Under the pieces are notes generated by a model. It made no database searches and was not told the origin of the DNA. It worked only from the letters and a program-made list of their open reading frames with translations. DNA of 21,514 nt from Candidatus Absconditabacterales bacterium (GTDB taxonomy: Bacteria; Patescibacteriota; Gracilibacteria; Absconditabacterales; Absconditicoccaceae). A program made the translations under genes and the position numbers. The stretch spans positions 1 to 21,514 of the forward strand of contig JALOAF010000017.1 in NCBI GenBank assembly GCA_023228925.1. The letters are read 5' to 3'. Shown piece after piece: positions 20,642 through 21,514 of the stretch (position 1 is its first letter; each line of letters begins with the position of its first letter).

Positions 20642-21514
<873 letters not shown>

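Overview
The window is strongly AT-rich bacterial DNA in which UGA is a sense codon for glycine (translation table 25). Genes read in frame through many TGA codons, and these fall where the family requires glycine: the KSGT box of the penicillin-binding protein, the GHHIGNH stretch of the polysaccharide deacetylase, the FGGQ of ribosomal protein L27 and NPLGV near the end of RpoB. TGG still encodes Trp. All 18 gene ends that can be seen are TAA (10) or TAG (8). This points to Absconditabacteria (SR1) or Gracilibacteria (BD1-5) of the CPR/Patescibacteria; the window alone does not separate the two. No gene start has a recognisable Shine-Dalgarno sequence.

Layout. At 1-900 is a small minus-strand unit of two unknown proteins behind a full-consensus promoter, ending in two terminator hairpins. 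At 915-4760 are a MATE transporter and the RNA-binding protein Tex, both minus. A structured intergenic region and tRNA-Arg(GCG) follow (minus). At 5263-11275 most genes are plus: a conserved unknown protein, a class B penicillin-binding protein, a degenerate transketolase-like protein, a frame-disrupted zinc-ribbon gene, YbaB, a secreted polysaccharide deacetylase and tRNA-Ser(GGA). One small minus gene lies at 5927-6127. From 21514 down to 11569 everything is minus: the end of rpoB, rpoC, then L27, L32, NusB, a membrane-anchored cysteine-repeat protein, a secreted GH26-like protein and pyruvate kinase.

Function. The window mixes core information processing (RpoB/RpoC, NusB, L27, L32, Tex, YbaB, two tRNAs) with a reduced cell-envelope and surface set (PBP, deacetylase, GH26-like enzyme, cysteine-repeat protein, MATE pump) and one glycolytic enzyme. 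The minus-strand series from L27 to pyruvate kinase starts at a good promoter (TTGACA-N16-TATAAA) and may be one long transcription unit.

Items worth a second look are the recoding itself and a trace of it at the GH26/pyruvate kinase junction, a pacifastin-like cysteine repeat protein, a compact three-helix RNA-like fold between tex and tRNA-Arg, a zinc-ribbon gene broken or recoded at an A8 run, and the G34 tRNA-Arg.
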